From assembly GCF_016613535.2 (NCBI RefSeq), contig NZ_CP071518.1, positions 3,100,001 to 3,164,000 of the forward strand: a DNA stretch of 64,000 bases. Direction: 5' to 3'. The notes beneath the pieces were generated by a model, which saw nothing but the letters and a program-made list of their open reading frames with translations, was not told the origin of the DNA and made no database searches. The stretch is from Lysobacter solisilvae. Lineage in GTDB: Bacteria; Pseudomonadota; Gammaproteobacteria; Xanthomonadales; Xanthomonadaceae. Made by a program: the position numbers and the translations under genes. Of this stretch, positions 47,320 to 55,913 are shown piece after piece; position 1 is the stretch's first letter, and every line of letters starts with the position of its first letter.

Positions 47320-48120
47320 TCAGCGGGCGCCGTACAGCAGCAGCAGGCTGAGCGACGCCGCCAGCAGCAGCGCGGCCAGCAGGAGCCAGGGCACCCGGCG
47401 CACCGAGGTCATCCGGCCGTCGGCCATCGCCGGTGCGGCGGCCATCGCCGGCGCCGCGGCCTGCGCGCGTTCTTCGGCCCCCAGGGTCCGCCGCGGGGCC
47501 TCGACGACGAAACGATGATGCGAGTCGAACACGACCTGGTCGCCCGGGCGCAGCAGTGCATTGCGCACGGGCCACCCGTTCACGACGCTGCCGTCTTCCG
47601 AACCCAGGTCGCGCAGCACCACGCCCTGCGTGTGCGGTTCGAGCCGGGCATGCCGGTCGGCGAAGGCAGCCTCGTCGATGCGGATGTCGCACTCGGCCAG
47701 CCGGCCCACCAGCCGCGGCTGGTCCAGGGTGATGCTGCGTCCGTGGTGCGCGCCGCCCACGCCGCGCAGCACCAGCCGCGGGTCGGCCAGTTCAGCGGGC
47801 GGAGCGACCGACTGCGCGGGCGCGTTGGGGGGCGTGTCGCCCAGCAGCAGCCACTGCTGGCCGTCGATGAAGACCGCATCGCCGGCGCGCATCATGGCCA
47901 CGCGCCGCGTGGGCCGGCCATTGATGTGCAATCCCCGCACGCCCTCGTTCACCTGCAGCCACACGCCCCGGCGATCGACGCGGAAACAGGCGATGGCCTG
48001 CTCCGGATCGTCGACGAGGACCGGGTGTCCGGCCGCGTCCCGGCCGATACCGTGCTGGCCCGGACCCAGCACGAGGTCGGCCTGCTGGCGTTGCGGGAAT
48101 CGAAGTCTGAGGGTGCTCAC
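47320..48120 (-). CDS. FHA-domain membrane protein
   Basis: 266 residues from GTG 48120 (an ATG at 48138 would add six). Two FHA-like domains: a degenerate one (about 25-85, HINGRPTRRVAM) and a canonical one (about 105-190) with VGRLAECDIRIDEAAFADRH, RDLGSEDGSVVNG. A C-terminal helix (LLLAALLLAASLSLLLLYG) anchors it with the FHA part in the cytoplasm. FHA domains bind phosphothreonine; no Ser/Thr kinase or type VI genes are nearby. Confidence 0.8.
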   Translation of the reverse strand: MSTLRLRFPQRQQADLVLGPGQHGIGRDAAGHPVLVDDPEQAIACFRVDRRGVWLQVNEGVRGLHINGRPTRRVAMMRAGDAVFIDGQQWLLLGDTPPNAPAQSVAPPAELADPRLVLRGVGGAHHGRSITLDQPRLVGRLAECDIRIDEAAFADRHARLEPHTQGVVLRDLGSEDGSVVNGWPVRNALLRPGDQVVFDSHHRFVVEAPRRTLGAEERAQAAAPAMAAAPAMADGRMTSVRRVPWLLLAALLLAASLSLLLLYGAR

Positions 48121-48214
48121 GTCGCGGCAATCTAGCATGACCGGCGCGGCGCGCAGCCGCTTGGAGCGCGGTCGCCCTGCCCCCACAATAGCGGTGCACT
48201 CCCGGAACGAACCC

Positions 48215-48490
48215 ATGCCCAGCATCGACATCCTGCACGAACACTCCCTTCCGCACGCCAAGGCCCGCAAGGCCGTGCAGGAAGTCGCCGACAAGCTCAG
48301 CGAGCGTTTCGGCATCCAGTACGACTGGGCCGGCGATACCTTGAATTTCAGCCGTGCCGGCGTGGACGGCAAGATCGCGCTGGCCGGCACCAACCTGCGG
48401 GTGACCGCCGACCTGGGCTTCCTGATGTCGGCCTTCAAGGGGCCCATCGAGTCCGAGATCCGCCGCGTCCTGGACGAACGCTTCAGCTGA
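48215..48490 (+). CDS. Polyhydroxyalkanoic acid system family protein
   Basis: 91 residues: IDILHEHSLPHAKARKAVQE, RFGIQYDWAGDTLNFSRAGVDG, then DLGFLMSAFKGPIESEIRRV. Matches the PHA_gran_rgn family, small proteins found near PHA or phasin genes. Role unproven. A phasin-type gene lies 2.4 kb away. ATG 48215 with CGGAACGA upstream. Confidence 0.86.
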   Translation: MPSIDILHEHSLPHAKARKAVQEVADKLSERFGIQYDWAGDTLNFSRAGVDGKIALAGTNLRVTADLGFLMSAFKGPIESEIRRVLDERFS

Positions 48491-48552
48491 GACGGTCCGC
48501 CCAGAGTCGGTCCGCCCAGAGACGGTCCGCTCAGACACGGTCCGCACACGAG
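48491..48552. repeat. 15-bp tandem repeat, four units
   Basis: Units of GACGGTCCGCCCAGA begin at 48491, 48506, 48521 and 48536, and a partial fifth follows; substitutions (GTC, CTC, CAC) are few. It starts directly after the stop codon of the PHA-system gene. Confidence 0.85.
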
Positions 48553-48596
48553 CGTCCGCCCCACCCACGCGTGCGGCGGACCCGCGCCCGCTCGAC

Positions 48597-49322
48597 CTAG
48601 GCCATCTGCCCCCGGAACGGATCCGGGTCGCCGGCGAACAGCCGGCCGCACACCGCGCGTTCCTCGGCCTCGATCTCGGTGATGAAGCCGCGCACGTCGC
48701 CCAGTTCGCCGAATGCGGTGAAGCCGCGTTCCAGGAAGCCCTGCAGTTCGCCCAGTCCCGCGCTGCGCGCCGGGCCGCGGGAGAGTTTCAGCAGCGTGCC
48801 CACGCCGGGTATTCGCAGCCCCCGGCCCAGGCCGAACCCCACCCGGCCGATGAGCTCGATCTGGTGCCCGCGCAGCCGCGGCAGGCCGCTGGCGCGGTAG
48901 ACCTTCGCATACAGCGCCGCATCGAGCCGGCGCCGACGCGCGCCATGGACCTGCAGCAGTTGCGCCAGGCGCAGGTCGAAGGCGTGGGTGAGCAGCCCCA
49001 GCTCGATCGCATCGGCCAGCGTGCCCAGCAGCGCCCCGGGCAACATGCGCTGCATCATCGGCAGCACGCGGGCGATGTCGGCGTCGCGCCGGCTGAAATC
49101 GCGGTCGTTGTAGACGTCGGTGAGGAAGAAATGCGCGGCCGGCCGGCGCCGCGGATCCTCGAGGAAGCGATCGAAACTCGCTTCCAGCCGCTCCGCCTGC
49201 CAGCGGCGGAGTTCGGGCAGCCAGCGCAGGCCGTTGCGCGGCTCGCGGGCGGGATCGTGGAGCGCCTGGTGGCGTGCCAGCAGGCAGGCCAGCCGTCGCG
49301 GGAGGTCGCCGGTGCGGGACAT
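48597..49322 (-). CDS. FFLEELY-motif-like hypothetical protein
   Basis: 241 residues, mostly helical. AAHFFLTDVYNDRDFSRRDADIARVLPMM corresponds in position to the 'FFLEELY motif' of a proteobacterial hypothetical family; here the motif reads FFLTDVY. No membrane helix or signal. Start ATG 49322 is chosen by the conserved length; its ribosome-binding site is not convincing. Divergent from the patatin-like gene and possibly related to it functionally. Function unknown. Confidence 0.7.
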   Translation of the reverse strand: MSRTGDLPRRLACLLARHQALHDPAREPRNGLRWLPELRRWQAERLEASFDRFLEDPRRRPAAHFFLTDVYNDRDFSRRDADIARVLPMMQRMLPGALLGTLADAIELGLLTHAFDLRLAQLLQVHGARRRRLDAALYAKVYRASGLPRLRGHQIELIGRVGFGLGRGLRIPGVGTLLKLSRGPARSAGLGELQGFLERGFTAFGELGDVRGFITEIEAEERAVCGRLFAGDPDPFRGQMA

Positions 49323-49504
49323 TGCCGCGATGATCGCCAGCGCGGCAGGCGCAGGCAAGCCACGCCATCGCCCCGGCCCCGCCATCGCGCGGCGCACACA
49401 TCCCCGCGGTTCTGCTGGCCGGGCCGGACCACACCGCAACCGGCATCCCGATTCGTGCCCGCACCCTCGGCTACACTCGGCCGATCCCTTCCGTACTCGA
49501 CCGC

Positions 49505-50765
49505 ATGCTGTCACTCCATACCGCTCGCCAACGCACCACCCGGCCCGGACCCGACGCCTCCGCCCCGCGGATCGGCCCTGGCCGTCGCCGGCGGCGGACC
49601 CATCGGCGGCATGTACGAACTGGGCGCGCTGCGCGCGCTCGACGAGGCGATCGAAGGCCTCGACCTCACCCGCCTGGACTGCTACGTCGGCGTAAGCAGC
49701 GGCGCCTTCCTGGCCGCCGCGCTGGCCAACCGCCTGGGCACGCAGGAGCTGTGCCGCATTTTCCTCACCGGCGACAGCGACGACGTCCAGTTCCGGCCCG
49801 AGACCTTCCTGCGCCCGGCCTTCCTCGAATACATGCGCCGCGCCGCGCGCCTGCCGCGGCTGGCGTCGGACTGGTGGCGCGAGCTGCTGTTCTCGCCGGG
49901 TGAACTGCGCTGGCCCGACTTCATCACCCGCTTCGGCGGCCTGGTGCCGACCGGGCTGTTCGACAACGCGCAGGTCGAGCAATTCCTGGGCGACGTCTTC
50001 TCGCGCCGCGGCCGGACCAACGACTTCCGCGAACTGGAGGCGCGCCTGTTCGTCATCTCGGTCGACCTCGACAGCGGCGAGACCGTGCGCTTCGGCGGCG
50101 ACGGCTGGGACGACGTCCCGATCTCGCAGGCGGTGCAGGCCAGTGCCGCGCTGCCCGGCCTGTATCCGCCGGTCGAACTGCGTGGACGCCACTTCGTCGA
50201 TGGCGCCCTGCGCCGCACGATGCATGCCTCGGTCGTGCTCGAGCGCGGCATCGACCTGATGCTGGGCGTCAACCCGCTGGTGCCGTTCAACACCCAGGGC
50301 GACACCCGCACCTTCGCCAGCGATGCCGGGCGCCTGGCGGCCGGCGGCCTGCCCGCGGTGCTGTCCCAGACCTTCCGCACCTTCCTGCAGTCGCGCATGC
50401 AGATCGGCCTGGCCAAGCACGCCCAGCAGTTCCCGGACGTGGACCAGATGATCTTCGAGCCCAACGCGCAGGACGGCGAACTGTTCTTCACCAATGCCTT
50501 CAGCTTCGCCAACCGCGAGCGCATCGCGCAGATCGCCTACCGCAACGTGCTGGTCGACCTGCACGAGCGCGCGCACACGCTGGGCCCGCTGCTGGAAGCG
50601 CACGGGCTGGCGCTGCGCGCCGACGTGATCGCCCAGGCCCACGAGCGCTCGATCCTGCAGGGGCTGCGGCCGCAGCCGCGTGCCACCGAAACCACGGCGC
50701 GCCTGCGCCGCGCGCTGGATGACGTGGACGCGCTGCTGGCGCAGCGGCAACGCACGTCCGGCTGA
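49505..50765 (+). pseudogene. Patatin-like phospholipase, 5' frame broken
   Basis: The hydrolase is complete in one frame from about 49570: oxyanion loop AVAGGGPIGGMYELGAL, nucleophile GVSSGA (GxSxG), and catalytic aspartate in FVDGALRR. The only upstream start, ATG 49505 (MLSLHTARQRTTRPGPDASA), is in another frame; removing one C from CCCC 49563-49566 fuses them as DASARGSALAVAGGG. Patatins are lipid acyl hydrolases. About 420 residues would result, with a long C-terminal region (FANRERIAQIAYRNVL) seen in related proteins. Starting at Met 49611 instead would drop the oxyanion loop. Confidence 0.8.
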
Positions 50766-50927
50766 TCCCGTCCCGCCGTCGCGGCCGATGGCGTCTCCCG
50801 GGCCGCCGTCACCGGACGGTGCGCGAACAACACGCGCCGGTGTCACCCGCGCGCCCGGGCGTGGTGTGAAAGCTCTAGACAGGCCCGCGATTGTCACGTC
50901 ATTACCCACCTCCCTCGAGGGAACGCC

Positions 50928-51500
50928 ATGGCCAAGTTCAAGAAGACCGCGAAGAAGACCACCTCCGCCAAAACCAAGGCGCAGCAGGCCGAACACTTGA
51001 ACCGCACCCTGAGCGAGTCCGCCCAGCAGGTCTGGCTGGCCGGCGTGGGCGCCTTCAGCCGCGCGCAGACCGAGGGCACCAAGCTGTTCGAGGCGCTGAT
51101 CAAGGAAGGCCTCAAGCTCGAGCAGAACGCGATGCGCTTCGCCGGTGGCCAGGCCGATGCGGTGCGCGGCAAAGTGGAAACCACCGTCGGCCAGGCCCGT
51201 GAACGCGCGACCGATACCTAGGATCGCCTGGAGAAGGTGTTCGAGGACCGCGTGCAGCGCGCCCTCACCAAGCTCGGCGTGCCCGGCCGCGACGACCTGA
51301 CCGACCTGAGCCGCAAGGTCGACGGCCTGACCGCCGAGCTGCGCCGCCAGGGCGGCAAGCCGGCCGCGCGCACCACCACCACGCGTACCCCCGCCAAGCG
51401 CGCCGCTGCCGCGCCCAAGGCGCCCGCGAAGCCGGCCACCCGCGCCACCGCCGCCGCCCGCGCGCCGGCCGCCCGCAAGCCCCGCAAGACCACCCCCTGA
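50928..51500 (+). pseudogene. Phasin family protein, split by an in-frame TAG
   Basis: 97 codons (MAKFKKTAKKTTSAK...QQVWLAGVGAFSRAQTEG...RERATDT) end at TAG 51219-51221, and the same frame continues for 92 codons (DRLEKVFEDRVQRALTKLGV, then a Lys/Ala/Pro/Arg/Thr-rich tail). Family members read Trp at this point (TDTWDRLEKVFEDR), so TGG to TAG is the likely change. Phasins coat polyhydroxyalkanoate granules; the basic tail resembles DNA-binding PhaM/PhaF tails. ATG 50928 behind GAGGGAACG. The truncated 97-residue form keeps the helical phasin part. Confidence 0.82.
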
Positions 51501-51559
51501 TTGCAGGCGTGGCGGGCCCGCAGCCCGCCGCGTTACCTGACCGTCTCCATGACGCTTTC

Positions 51560-51620
51560 AGCCCGCCAGTTCTCCTGCGCAGACTCCCTCCCCCTGCGAT
51601 CGTGACTGGCGGGCTTTTTT
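51560..51620 (+). terminator. Long-loop intrinsic terminator
   Basis: AGCCCGCCAGT (51560-51570) pairs with ACTGGCGGGCT (51605-51615), followed by T6. The 34-base loop is long. A second stem without T-run (GGCGGGC...GCCCGCC) sits at 51511-51529. Confidence 0.65.
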
Positions 51621-51728
51621 CGGCGCCCGCCACGCCGCCGGCCCATGGCCGCTGGGCCCGCCACGGTTCCGTGGCATCACCACGCTGACGTATAGTTCTG
51701 GCCCCTCCCCCGGAAAGGACCGTCGTCG

Positions 51729-52655
51729 ATGGTCGTGCCGTTGTTGATTGCCATCGGACTGGCCGTTCTGGCAGGCGGTGCTGCCACGTTCTGGCTGTGG
51801 GGCGTGCAACGCCAGCGCCTGGAGCGCGCCGAGGGCCTGACGCTGCTGTCGGCAATGCGCTGGCGTGAATTCTCCAAGATCGTCGTCGATGGCCTGCGTG
51901 CCCGCGGCTTCGAACCCGAAACGGCCGAAGACGCCGCCGAGCGCGGACAGGATTCGGTGATCCACCTGCGCCGGGACGGCCGCGAGTGGCTGCTGGCCTG
52001 CAAGCAGGGCGTCAACTATCGCGTCACCCCCGTCGTGATCGGCGATGTCACCGATGCCGTGCGCTTCCACGGCGCCGACGGCGGCGTCGTGGCCACCCCT
52101 GGCACGGCGGACAGCGACGCCCGTCGCCTGGCCACGGGCCGGGTCGAACTGGTGGACGGCGAGGAACTCTGGCCGCTCGTGCGCCTGCAACTGGCGGCCA
52201 GCGTCCGCGAGGAACTGTCGAACAAGTCGCGCAAGGTCGTGATGCGCCAGAGCGTCCTGGCGTGGGTCGCGGCCCTGGCCCTGGGCCTGTTCGTCGGCAT
52301 GATGATGCCGCGTGCACCGGCCCAAGTGGATCCGCAGGTCGATGCCACCGGCCCCACTCCCACCGCGCCGCGCGTGGCCGGCCAGGACGCGCCCCTGGTG
52401 GCCGCTCCGGCGACCGAGGAAGAGCGCCGCACCGAGGTCACCCGCATGGTCGGCACGCTGCCTGGCGTGGAACGCGCCATGTGGAGCACGCGCTCCACGC
52501 TGATGGTCTTCCTGGTCGACGAGAATGCCGATCCGGTCAATGGCATCTGCTCGGTGCTGAAGAAGTACGAGGACCTGCGGACCTCGCGCCTGCACCTGCA
52601 GCCGCCGACCGGCTCGAGCCGGCCGGCGCGCTTCCTGCAGTGCGCGACGTTCTGA
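51729..52655 (+). CDS. Membrane-anchored Mrr-like (PD-(D/E)XK) domain protein
   Basis: 308 residues. N-terminal helix (about 3-23), then a domain with MRWREFSKIVVDGLRARGFE, DSVIHLRRDGREWLLACKQG, matching the Mrr/RE-catalytic fold (D-Xn-x-x-K), then a second membrane helix (about 177-197, VLAWVAALALGLFVGMMM) and a C-terminal domain with GVERAMWSTRSTLMVFLVDE and a Cys-bearing end. Glu of the usual ExK is replaced (LACK), so nuclease activity is doubtful. Such proteins appear in Xanthomonads with no known role. Not linked to a methylase. Confidence 0.7.
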   Translation: MVVPLLIAIGLAVLAGGAATFWLWGVQRQRLERAEGLTLLSAMRWREFSKIVVDGLRARGFEPETAEDAAERGQDSVIHLRRDGREWLLACKQGVNYRVTPVVIGDVTDAVRFHGADGGVVATPGTADSDARRLATGRVELVDGEELWPLVRLQLAASVREELSNKSRKVVMRQSVLAWVAALALGLFVGMMMPRAPAQVDPQVDATGPTPTAPRVAGQDAPLVAAPATEEERRTEVTRMVGTLPGVERAMWSTRSTLMVFLVDENADPVNGICSVLKKYEDLRTSRLHLQPPTGSSRPARFLQCATF

Positions 52656-52687
52656 AGCCAGCCGCAGCCGCACGGGCCTGGAAAACA

Positions 52688-52727
52688 GAAGGGACGCGAG
52701 CCGCCGGGCCGCGTCCCTTCTTCGTTT
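52688..52727 (+). terminator. Rho-independent terminator
   Basis: GAAGGGACGCG (52688-52698) pairs with CGCGTCCCTTC (52710-52720), then TTCGTTT. It ends the Mrr-like gene. Confidence 0.82.
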
Positions 52728-52832
52728 GAGCACGACCGGGGCCGATGCCGCCACCCGGCCGATCCGGCACCCGACCGGCCGCGGCGCGCCCGCCGGGCGC
52801 GCCTGCAACGGCCAGGCGATTCGAAGGCGAAC

Positions 52833-54824
52833 CTACCAGTGCACGCCGCGCATCAGCGCCGCGAACGCGATCTGCTCGTTGCTGGGCGCTGCCTCGCCCT
52901 TCAGGGCCTTCTTGTCGCCCTTGGCCGCGGCCGAATCCGGGAACAGCTCGAAGGCGGTGTTCATCACCACTTCGTAGGCCTTGGGCGCGACGGCATTGAT
53001 CACCGAGGCGAAGATGCCCAGGCGCGTGGCGATGCGGCTGGGACGCTCGATGATGCCCTTGATCACCAGGTCCGCGGCCTCGTCCGGCGTCAGCGTGGGC
53101 ACGCTTTCGTACATCTTGGTCGGGGCGATCATCGGCGTCTTCACCAGCGGCATGTTGATCGTGGTGAAGCTGATGCCCTTGCCCGACAGCTCGCCCTGCG
53201 CGCAGCGGCTGAACGCGTCCAGCGCCGCCTTGGAGGCGACGTAGGCCGAGAAGCGCGGCGAGTTGGCCAGCACGCCGATCGAGCTGATGTTGATGATGTG
53301 GCCGCGCCGGCGATGGGTCATCGTCGGCATGAAGCCCATGATCAGGCGCAGGCTGCCGAAATAGTTGAGCTGCATCGTCCGCTCGAAGTCATGGAAGCGG
53401 TCGTAGCTCAGTTCGATGGAGCGGCGGATCGAGCGGCCGGCGTTGTTGACCAGCACGTCGACATGGCCGTGTTCCTCCAGGATCCTGGCCACCAGCCGGT
53501 CGCAGTCGGCCATGTCGGCCAGGTCCGCGGTGTAGGCGAAGACCTTGCCGCCGGCCTTCTTCATTTCGTCGCGGGCCTTGAACAGCTCCTCCTCGCCGCG
53601 CGCGACGATCACCGTGATCGCACCGGCCTCGGCCACGCGCTGGGCGGTGGACAGACCGATGCCCGACGAGCCGCCGGTCACGACGACGACCTTGCCCTTG
53701 ACCTTGCCCTTGAGCGTCCGGTCGATGAACAGGTCCGGATCGAGGTGGCGCTCCCAGTAGTCCCACAGGCGCCAGGCGTAGCTCTCCAGCGGCGGCACCG
53801 CGATGCCGCTGCCGCGCAGCGCGCGCTCGGCCTCGCGGTTGTCGAAGCGCGTGGGATAGGTGATGAACTTCAGCGTCTCCTTCGGGATCTTGAAGTCCCG
53901 CAGCAGCATGCCGATGAAGCGCTTGACCGGCGGCAGGTTGCCCACCGCGCTGCGGATCCCGCCCGGGACGAAGGCGAACATGCGCGCGTCGATGCGCATG
54001 GTCATCTCCGGCGCATGGCCGGCGCGCGCGAAGGTGTTGAGCACCTCGCCCACGCGCATCGGCTCCGGGTCGGTCAGGTGGAAGCAGTGGCCGTCCAGCT
54101 TGGGCTTGTGCGCGATGTGGTCCATCGCATCGACCACGTAGTCCACCGGCACGATGTTGATCCGGCCGCCCTCGATGCCCAGCGTGGGCATCCATTGCGG
54201 CAGCATCTCGCGCAGCTTCTTGATCAGGGTGAAGAAGTAGTACGGGCCGTCGATCTTGTCGATCTCGCCCGTCTTCGAGTGGCCCACCACCATGCCGGGG
54301 CGATAGATGCGCCACTTGATGCGCTGCTCGCTGCGCACCAGGCCTTCGGATTCGTGCTTGGTGGCCAGGTAGGGATCGTCCAGGCCCTCGGCCTCCTCGA
54401 ACATGTCCTCGCGGAACACGCCCGGGTAGAGGCCCGCCGCGGCGATCGAGCTGGTGTGGTGGAAGCAGCCGGCGCCGATGGCCGCGGCCAGGTCCAGCGC
54501 GTTGCGGGTGCCCTCGACGTTCGCGGCCTTCTGCTCGGCGGCCTTGGCGGTCATGTCGTAGATCGCCGCCAGGTGGAAGAAATGCTTGACCTTGCCGCCC
54601 AGCGCCTTGACCTGGGCGGGGGCGAGGCCGCATCTGGCCGCGGTCATGTCGCCCTCGACGACGACCACCCGCTTGCGGTCCCAGCCCATCTTCGTGGCGA
54701 CGGCATCGAACTTCTTCTGCGAGTCCTTGCGCACGAGCACGTGCACGGTCCCCTTGCGCTCCAGCAGCCTGCTGACCAGGTAGCGGCCGATGAAACCGGT
54801 CGCGCCGGTGACGAAGTAGCTCAT
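52833..54824 (-). CDS. Bipartite fatty acyl-CoA reductase (alcohol-forming), Maqu_2220-like
   Basis: 663 residues made of two SDR halves: an extended N-terminal half (GATGFIG at 7-13, Y152/K156) and a classical C-terminal half (TGGSSGIG at 383-390, NNAGRSIRRSIELSYDRFHD, Y528/K532). Length, order and motifs such as EEAEGLDDPYLATKHESE and MPLVKTPMIAPTKMYESVPT match, from memory, the Marinobacter enzyme that reduces acyl-CoA to fatty alcohol in one polypeptide (C-half acyl-CoA to aldehyde, N-half aldehyde to alcohol). The neighbouring acyl-CoA-binding protein supports this. NADPH use is expected. RBS GGGAGAGCAGGG; ATG 54824. Confidence 0.85.
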   Translation of the reverse strand: MSYFVTGATGFIGRYLVSRLLERKGTVHVLVRKDSQKKFDAVATKMGWDRKRVVVVEGDMTAARCGLAPAQVKALGGKVKHFFHLAAIYDMTAKAAEQKAANVEGTRNALDLAAAIGAGCFHHTSSIAAAGLYPGVFREDMFEEAEGLDDPYLATKHESEGLVRSEQRIKWRIYRPGMVVGHSKTGEIDKIDGPYYFFTLIKKLREMLPQWMPTLGIEGGRINIVPVDYVVDAMDHIAHKPKLDGHCFHLTDPEPMRVGEVLNTFARAGHAPEMTMRIDARMFAFVPGGIRSAVGNLPPVKRFIGMLLRDFKIPKETLKFITYPTRFDNREAERALRGSGIAVPPLESYAWRLWDYWERHLDPDLFIDRTLKGKVKGKVVVVTGGSSGIGLSTAQRVAEAGAITVIVARGEEELFKARDEMKKAGGKVFAYTADLADMADCDRLVARILEEHGHVDVLVNNAGRSIRRSIELSYDRFHDFERTMQLNYFGSLRLIMGFMPTMTHRRRGHIINISSIGVLANSPRFSAYVASKAALDAFSRCAQGELSGKGISFTTINMPLVKTPMIAPTKMYESVPTLTPDEAADLVIKGIIERPSRIATRLGIFASVINAVAPKAYEVVMNTAFELFPDSAAAKGDKKALKGEAAPSNEQIAFAALMRGVHW

Positions 54825-54973
54825 GCCCTGCTCTCCCCGAGTGCGCCGGCGCGTGGGAATGCCGGTCGAGGAGCTACGTTGCCAGAGGCCGTCGCGGCCC
54901 ACAATGCCCCGCCGTATTGACCGTCCCCGGGACGCATGTTGTGATGCCCGCTGTCCTGCAAGGAGCCACCACC

Positions 54974-55231
54974 ATGGCGGATCTGAAGTCCCAGTTCGAA
55001 CAGGCCGCAAAGGATGTCCACTCCCTGGACGAGCGCCCCGACAACGACACGCTGCTGCGCCTGTACGCGCTGTACAAGCAGGGTTCGGAAGGCGACGTCA
55101 CTGGCCCCAAACCCGGCTTCTTCGATTTCGTCGGCACGGCCAAGTACGAGGCCTGGGCCAAGCTGGCCGGCACCAGCCAGGACGACGCGATGACCAAGTA
55201 CGTCGCTCTGGTCGGCAAGCTGCGCGGCTGA
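54974..55231 (+). CDS. Acyl-CoA-binding protein
   Basis: 85 residues, four-helix ACBP fold: MADLKSQFEQAAKDVHSL, LLRLYALYKQGSEGDVTG, then FFDFVGTAKYEAWAKLAG. Binding residues Y, K and the YKQ motif are all present. Binds long-chain acyl-CoA in the cytosol and can pass it to reductases or synthases. ATG 54974 with AGGAG; divergent from the fatty acyl-CoA reductase. Confidence 0.93.
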   Translation: MADLKSQFEQAAKDVHSLDERPDNDTLLRLYALYKQGSEGDVTGPKPGFFDFVGTAKYEAWAKLAGTSQDDAMTKYVALVGKLRG

Positions 55232-55268
55232 CGCCGCGCCTGCCGCGCCCGCCCCTTACGACCCTATC

Positions 55269-55895
55269 GTGGCCCGGCACACGCGCCAGCGCATCCTCGA
55301 CGCCAGCCTGGTGATGTTCAACGCCCAGGGCGAGCCGAATGTCACCACGAACCACATCGCCGACGAGCTGGAGATCAGCCCCGGCAACCTGTACTACCAC
55401 TTCCGCAACAAGGACGACATCATCGAGCAGCTGTTCGCGCGCTTCGAGGAGCGCATGGACAGCGCCCTGGCCGCGCCCGAGGGCCGCCTGCCGGGCCTGG
55501 AGGACATCTGGCTGCAGCTGCACCTGGTGTTCGAGGCGATCTGGGACTACCGCTTCCTCTACCGCGACCTGGTGGAGATCCTCAGCCGCAACCGCCGCCT
55601 GCGCCTGCGCTTCGCGCGCATCCTGCGGCGCGCCGACGAGCAGGCCCACGCGGTGATGCGCGGGCTCTCCCAGGCCGGCGTGATGCGCGCCTCCGGCCCC
55701 GAACTGGCCGCCACCGCGACCAACGTGCTGGTCATCGCCACGTTCTGGCTCAACTACGCGTCCGCGCGCGGCGACAAGGACGAGCACGAAGCGATCCGCG
55801 CCGGCATCGTCCAGGTGATGATGCTGCTGGCGCCGTTCCTGCGCGACGCCGAACGCGTGCACCTGAACACCCTGACCCGCGCCTACGTCGAGTGA
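55269..55895 (+). CDS. TetR family transcriptional regulator
   Basis: 208 residues from GTG 55269. N-terminal helix-turn-helix RQRILDASLVMFNAQGEPNV, then NHIADELEISPGNLYYHFRNK; C-terminal ligand-binding part helical, with a TetR_C-like end. It follows the ACBP gene by 37 bp and is probably co-transcribed; by context an acyl-CoA or fatty-acid sensing repressor of these genes (inference). Confidence 0.88.
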   Translation: MARHTRQRILDASLVMFNAQGEPNVTTNHIADELEISPGNLYYHFRNKDDIIEQLFARFEERMDSALAAPEGRLPGLEDIWLQLHLVFEAIWDYRFLYRDLVEILSRNRRLRLRFARILRRADEQAHAVMRGLSQAGVMRASGPELAATATNVLVIATFWLNYASARGDKDEHEAIRAGIVQVMMLLAPFLRDAERVHLNTLTRAYVE

Positions 55896-55913
55896 GCCCG
55901 GGGGCCGGCGTCC

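Noticed and set aside
49611..50765. Patatin start at the internal Met (GGMYEL)
   Set aside because: It would delete the GGGPIGG oxyanion loop that every active patatin has.
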